From assembly GCF_001469895.1 (NCBI RefSeq), contig NZ_LOPY01000011.1, positions 62,001 to 126,000 of the forward strand: a stretch of 64,000 nt of DNA. Direction: 5' to 3'. The DNA is from Pseudoalteromonas sp. XI10. Lineage in GTDB: Bacteria > Pseudomonadota > Gammaproteobacteria > Enterobacterales > Alteromonadaceae. The position numbers were made by a program, and so were the translations under genes. Below are positions 60,497 through 64,000 of the stretch, piece by piece; the stretch's first letter is position 1, and each line of letters begins with the position of its first letter. Below the pieces are notes generated by a model. That model was not told where the DNA came from. It saw nothing but the letters and a program-made list of their open reading frames with translations, and ran no database searches.

Positions 60497-60525
60497 AAAA
60501 AAGCAGCCACTTGGGCTGCTTAAAA
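60497..60525. terminator. Terminator between the P4H-like and aminotransferase genes
   Basis: AAGCAGCC-acttg-GGCTGCTT stem flanked by A-runs on the left and AAAA on the right; on the minus strand it is followed by TTTTT. It mainly serves the minus-strand aminotransferase operon. Confidence 0.75.
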
Positions 60526-60557
60526 CTTATAGCTTATAGCTTAATTAAAGCTCAGCT

Positions 60558-61796
60558 TTAATCTGCTAGTAATTGATCAAATAAATCAAAAACCTTATCA
60601 AGCTCTTCAATTGTGTTGTAATGCATACAACCAATGCGTACTACGCCCCCGGTTTCTAATACACCTAGCTGCTTACATAAGCCTTGAGCGTAGAAGTTAC
60701 CGTCCCACACACAAATATGTTGCTTACCTAAAAATTCAGACACAACACGTGGCTCGATGCCTTCAAAAGTTAAAGCAAAAGTCGGTGTGCGATAAGCTAT
60801 ACGCTCTAGATCATCAATACCAAATAACTTGATGCGTGGGTAATCTGCTAAACGAGATAAAAAGTGCTTACTTAATGTCATTTCGTGCTGTTTAGTCATA
60901 GCAAATGCAGCAGCTAATTTTTCTCGGCGTGAATGAGTATCATCAAGCTCACTAATTGCAGCAATGTAATCAACAGCAGCAATTAATCCAGCTAGCGCTT
61001 CAAAGCTTTGTGTACCCGTTTCCCAGCGACCTGGCGCAACATCTTTTGCAGGTTCAACTTTATATGGTGTGAAACCTTCAAGATGCTCACGTTTGCCATA
61101 GACAATACCAAGGTGAGGACCAAAGAACTTATATGCAGAGCAGGCTAAGAAGTCACAATCAAGTGCTTGTACATCAACCAATTCATGAGGTGCGTAATGA
61201 ACGGCATCAACATACACTAGCGCACCAACAGCATGTGCAAGCTCAACGATGCGTTTAATGTCATTAATTGAACCTGTCGTGTTCGACGCATACGTCACTG
61301 CAACAAGCTTTGTTTTGCTAGATAAAAGGCTTTCAAAGTGTGCCATATCTAGGCTGCAATCAGCTTCGTTGATAAGGGTAGTTTTTACTGTCGCGCCTTT
61401 ATCTTCAGCAGCTTGCTGCCAAGATGATACGTTTGAGAAGTGATCGGCATTGGTGACGATAATTTCATCATCAGCAGTCCAATCACGCGAGATGGCACGG
61501 CTAAAGCTAAACGTTAAGCTTGTCATATTTGCACCAAACACGATTTGCTCTTTAGATGGCGCATTTAATAAATCGGCTGCAGCTTGGCGCGCATTTGCCA
61601 TTAACTCTACCGTTTTATCACTTGAGAAAAATGCACCGCCTAAGTTTGAGTTGTAGTAACCCAAATATGCACTCATAGCGCTTAGCACTGACTGTGGTAC
61701 TTGCGAGCCTCCCGGACCATCAAGGAAAATCGGTGACTGACCTGCAACTTGTTGCATAAGTGCAGGAAATTGGCGACGTAATTGCGTTAAGTTCAT
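60558..61796 (-). CDS. Class V aminotransferase, cysteine desulfurase-like
   Basis: 412-residue PLP enzyme of the cysteine desulfurase-like group. The PLP Lys is K223 in SAYKFFGPHLG; D197 (VYVDAVHYAPH) and the following His contact the ring. The opening FLDGPGGSQVPQSVLSAM is typical of this group. It lacks the IscS-type active-site Cys loop in an obvious form, so a beta-elimination, lyase or aminotransferase role other than Fe-S supply is possible. It begins 9 bases past the stop of the PF10014 oxygenase gene, so the two form an operon. Confidence 0.85.
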   Translation of the reverse strand: MNLTQLRRQFPALMQQVAGQSPIFLDGPGGSQVPQSVLSAMSAYLGYYNSNLGGAFFSSDKTVELMANARQAAADLLNAPSKEQIVFGANMTSLTFSFSRAISRDWTADDEIIVTNADHFSNVSSWQQAAEDKGATVKTTLINEADCSLDMAHFESLLSSKTKLVAVTYASNTTGSINDIKRIVELAHAVGALVYVDAVHYAPHELVDVQALDCDFLACSAYKFFGPHLGIVYGKREHLEGFTPYKVEPAKDVAPGRWETGTQSFEALAGLIAAVDYIAAISELDDTHSRREKLAAAFAMTKQHEMTLSKHFLSRLADYPRIKLFGIDDLERIAYRTPTFALTFEGIEPRVVSEFLGKQHICVWDGNFYAQGLCKQLGVLETGGVVRIGCMHYNTIEELDKVFDLFDQLLAD

Positions 61797-61805
61797 GATT
61801 TACCC

Positions 61806-62438
61806 TTACGCAGTTAGTACGAAGCAATCAAGGTAACCTTCTTTGCTTGCATCTAATTTATTCATTGGTGTAGCGTTGTGCCATACTTCACGGTCATTAA
61901 TCAGTGCGAACATGCCGTCTTTGATTTCCATTTTGAAACATGGCTCAGCTTGTTGGTGTTCATAAACAAGCAACTCACCACCTTCTAGGTTTTCGTGTGA
62001 TACACCACATACGCATACGTGATCAAAACCATCTTGGTGAACACCTTCTGGCGCAGCTGGTGTGTCACTGTCGATCGCAAGCATTCTGAATTGGTGAATT
62101 TCAATAACGCGATCATCGCTGATACCCGTCATATCACGGAACTGATTAACGATTTGCTTCATGCCATCAGTCGCTAATAAGCTATCTTCTAGATTTTCAT
62201 AAGTACGCTCAACATTACCTTGGAATGTATTGATTGAGTCATCTTGCACGAATGCTTTTGTTGGTTGTAGTTTTAATTCACCATCAACAACTTTAATTAC
62301 TGAATAACGACGCTTACGAAATTCACCATCTGCGTATGGGTTAGCAGGTAGGTTAGCAAAAGAAGGCTTAACTGCGTCAATGTGCGCTTGGCTTACAAAA
62401 CGAAGTTGTAGAAGGTTCTGGTTGTTTAATGTAGTCAT
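61806..62438 (-). CDS. 2-oxoglutarate/Fe(II) dioxygenase, PF10014 (amino-acid hydroxylase-like)
   Basis: 210-residue oxygenase of the family that includes isoleucine 4-hydroxylase of Bacillus thuringiensis. Iron ligands are H134-x-D136 (EGVHQDGFDH) and H187 (VWHNATPM). Other family words are FRKRRYSVIKV and GGELLVYE. An Arg for 2-oxoglutarate binding in the last strand is not evident (GYLDCFVLT). Free amino acids are the likely substrate class. It is the first gene of a pair with the class V aminotransferase. Confidence 0.83.
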   Translation of the reverse strand: MTTLNNQNLLQLRFVSQAHIDAVKPSFANLPANPYADGEFRKRRYSVIKVVDGELKLQPTKAFVQDDSINTFQGNVERTYENLEDSLLATDGMKQIVNQFRDMTGISDDRVIEIHQFRMLAIDSDTPAAPEGVHQDGFDHVCVCGVSHENLEGGELLVYEHQQAEPCFKMEIKDGMFALINDREVWHNATPMNKLDASKEGYLDCFVLTA

Positions 62439-62587
62439 TTCGATCTCGCCTTAATACGTTGAGAATATTGGCGAGGATTTTAATTCAATTAGCAGGGAAT
62501 ATTTGCGTTTTTATGTAAACCAGCAAGGTTTATTGGATAATTTTAAGATCGTTATAGACATTTTTTAGAATATTTAATCTAAAAAAT

Positions 62588-62615
62588 AAAAACAGCCACA
62601 AATGTGGCTGTTTTA
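62588..62615 (-). terminator. Terminator of the modular protein gene
   Basis: AAAACAGCCACA-aa-TGTGGCTGTTTT with 12-pair arms, 23 bases past the stop at 62638; on the minus strand it continues TTATTTTTT. It sits before the start of the dioxygenase operon. Confidence 0.88.
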
Positions 62616-62637
62616 GGTTGCACAATTTACGACAAGT

Positions 62638-64000
62638 TTAATTGCTCATAGAAAGGGAAACTTGATCTTGTGACTGGCAACTATTGCCTGCTAAATACTT
62701 ACAGAAAACGAGTTCGGTGCGATTGTTGCTTATAAGCTCAAGCAGCGTGTCTTGGCCATTTTCAATAAATGACAATTTACCATCAACCAATTGAACACCC
62801 GTGATGCTTTGATCTCCAATCGTCAGTAAGTAATCGTAAGACTGACTATTTTCATTATAATCCTGCTCACTTAATGACCATGTTGTACCATCGCTTTCAT
62901 ATAAAGTGAAACTATATAAGTCGTAGTCGTAGAATTTATCAACTGCTGTTGAAGTAGCATAATCATGTACATATAGATGTGCAGATGATTTTTCTAGCAC
63001 CCCAGTACCATTATCATCGAACGCCACAGTACGCTCGACAAAATAGCGGGCTCCATCAATAGCAATCAGCTTGTAAACAAACTCACCATAAATGTAACAT
63101 GTATCCAAGCTAGTATCACAGAAGTCAGTTGTTTCCCAACCTCCTGAGCTAGTATCTACATAAAGCCTTCTAATATAGCGGTTATTAATAAAGCTTCCTT
63201 GATATGAACTTGTTCCAAAGGTAAAGAAGATTTCACCATCGTCATAAATTTGGATTTCAGCCCAATGCGAATCAATATCATGACCCTCTCTGAACTGATG
63301 ACGACCAGAAAAATTACTTACATTAATGGCTACTTCATTGCGTTTAACAAACATGCCTGCATCAACATAGTCCCCCTCGTTATCATTACCCTTATCTAAA
63401 AATTGGTAACCAACGTTGATGTTTTTAGTAAAATAGAGTGTATCTGTTGAATTATCACTGCTGTGATTAAGTACTAAATTGCTATCAATGATCTGCCAAC
63501 TAAACGTATCTTGCTCATCACTCAAAATATCTATGTAAGAGCCTGTTCCATCAGCATTGATCTGCATATTTAATAGCACTCCTCCTTGTTCAGCGCTTAC
63601 AGCCCATTGCCCTACGACATCATCACTAACAATGGCAATTTCATCGCCATCAGAAAATGCATAAACATTGGAACTTTCAGTACTAGTATTCACTAAAACG
63701 TCATTCTCATAATAGCTATATTCAACTGTTAGCCAATGCCAATTAAGCCCTTTTTCTGCCATTGGCATTAATTCAGCGTAACTAATCTCCGTGCGATATT
63801 GAACCTCTGTCATGCCATCAGGGAAAGAGATATATTCTTCCACGACAATACTATCGATAGGTGATAACTCAATGTGATCATCAACTTCATACCAGTTGAT
63901 ATTTGAACTACCGTTGAGAGTTACAGCGCCAGTGTTATCTGCATTTAGTAATAAGCCCAAGGCTGGTGCATTATATAAATCACTATTATTTAAAATATAC
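62638..64000 (-). CDS. Large modular hypothetical protein, 5' end outside the window
   Basis: About 453 residues are visible; the frame stays open through the right edge (no stop to base 64000) so the start lies beyond. No enzyme motif is recognised. The product is acidic, rich in Asp/Ser/Tyr/Asn, with repeated units of about 140 residues marked by an N-A-D-G/N-T-G turn followed by a W-x-[IV]-x-D-x-x-[IL]-x-L strand (seen near LLLNADNTGA...NWYEVDDHIEL and INADGTGSY...FSWQIIDSNLVL). This suggests beta-sandwich or lipocalin-like repeats of a secreted or surface lipoprotein. A Cys pair lies at DFCDTSLDTCY and another at FCKYLAGNSCQ, fitting an extracytoplasmic setting. Confidence 0.6.
   Translation of the reverse strand, partial: YILNNSDLYNAPALGLLLNADNTGAVTLNGSSNINWYEVDDHIELSPIDSIVVEEYISFPDGMTEVQYRTEISYAELMPMAEKGLNWHWLTVEYSYYENDVLVNTSTESSNVYAFSDGDEIAIVSDDVVGQWAVSAEQGGVLLNMQINADGTGSYIDILSDEQDTFSWQIIDSNLVLNHSSDNSTDTLYFTKNINVGYQFLDKGNDNEGDYVDAGMFVKRNEVAINVSNFSGRHQFREGHDIDSHWAEIQIYDDGEIFFTFGTSSYQGSFINNRYIRRLYVDTSSGGWETTDFCDTSLDTCYIYGEFVYKLIAIDGARYFVERTVAFDDNGTGVLEKSSAHLYVHDYATSTAVDKFYDYDLYSFTLYESDGTTWSLSEQDYNENSQSYDYLLTIGDQSITGVQLVDGKLSFIENGQDTLLELISNNRTELVFCKYLAGNSCQSQDQVSLSMSN

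Overview
The window reads as a chromosomal segment of a marine gammaproteobacterium of the Alteromonadales, most probably Pseudoalteromonas. This is inferred from a low-GC coding style, the MotX stator protein of sodium-driven polar flagella, DUF3802 beside an argD-astA-astD operon, and conserved blocks shared with Shewanella, Vibrio and E. coli (tsaE-amiB-mutL-miaA-hfq-hflX-hflK-hflC, accBC-aroQ, dsbD-cutA-fxsA-groESL). I see no integrase, transposase, prophage, CRISPR array or rRNA operon. There is one tRNA gene, tRNA-Ala(UGC).

Layout. 1-1.7 kb: 3' part of exopolyphosphatase and a small helical protein. 1.8-8.9 kb (minus strand): a copper/silver RND efflux operon cusCBA with a CusF-like tail on CusB, preceded by a Met/His/Cys-rich exported protein and a PqiA-like membrane protein. 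8.9-16.7 kb: an EAL-HDOD signalling protein, PhnA-like protein, YbaY/META lipoprotein, RlmJ, ZapA with a small coiled-coil partner, an exported metallo-beta-lactamase-fold protein, an MltD-like transglycosylase and SlyD. 16.7-22.3 kb: two facing operons (SDR plus lactonase-like amidohydrolase on plus; enolase-superfamily dehydratase plus class II aldolase on minus) that look like a non-phosphorylating sugar-acid route, with an S41 peptidase lipoprotein between them. 22.4-25.8 kb: cytochrome c, DUF2058, MFS transporter, a YbaK/ProX-type deacylase, a lipoprotein and tRNA-Ala. 26-28.3 kb: proBA, followed by a 909-base gene-free stretch holding paired stem-loops and a possible small RNA. 29.2-33.2 kb: cation/proton antiporter, motX, purA. 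33.4-41.9 kb: the hfl/hfq/mutL/tsaE operon. 42-51.2 kb: accBC-aroQ, dsbD-cutA, fxsA-groESL, a heptamer tandem repeat, and nnrD/E. 51.3-57 kb: speD, an OsmC-family gene, DUF3802 and the arginine succinyltransferase genes. 57.4-64 kb: HDOD protein, pabA, a thioesterase, a prolyl-4-hydroxylase-like oxygenase, a class V aminotransferase paired with a PF10014 2-oxoglutarate dioxygenase, and a secreted-type modular protein cut by the right edge.

How the genes work together. Most of the window is housekeeping: RNA regulation (Hfq, HflX), tRNA modification (MiaA, TsaE), envelope maintenance (AmiB, MltD, DsbD), membrane-protein quality control (HflKC), folding (GroESL, SlyD), fatty-acid initiation (AccBC), and purine, proline and polyamine metabolism. 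The accessory parts are the Cus operon, the sugar-acid genes and the aminotransferase/dioxygenase pair. No clearly new multi-gene defence or mobile system was found. The least explained items are the structured 28.3-29.2 kb intergenic region, the dioxygenase/aminotransferase pair, the groES upstream inverted repeat with a CIRCE-like half site, and the modular protein at the right edge. All assignments come from reading motifs and remembered family features; no database search was run.
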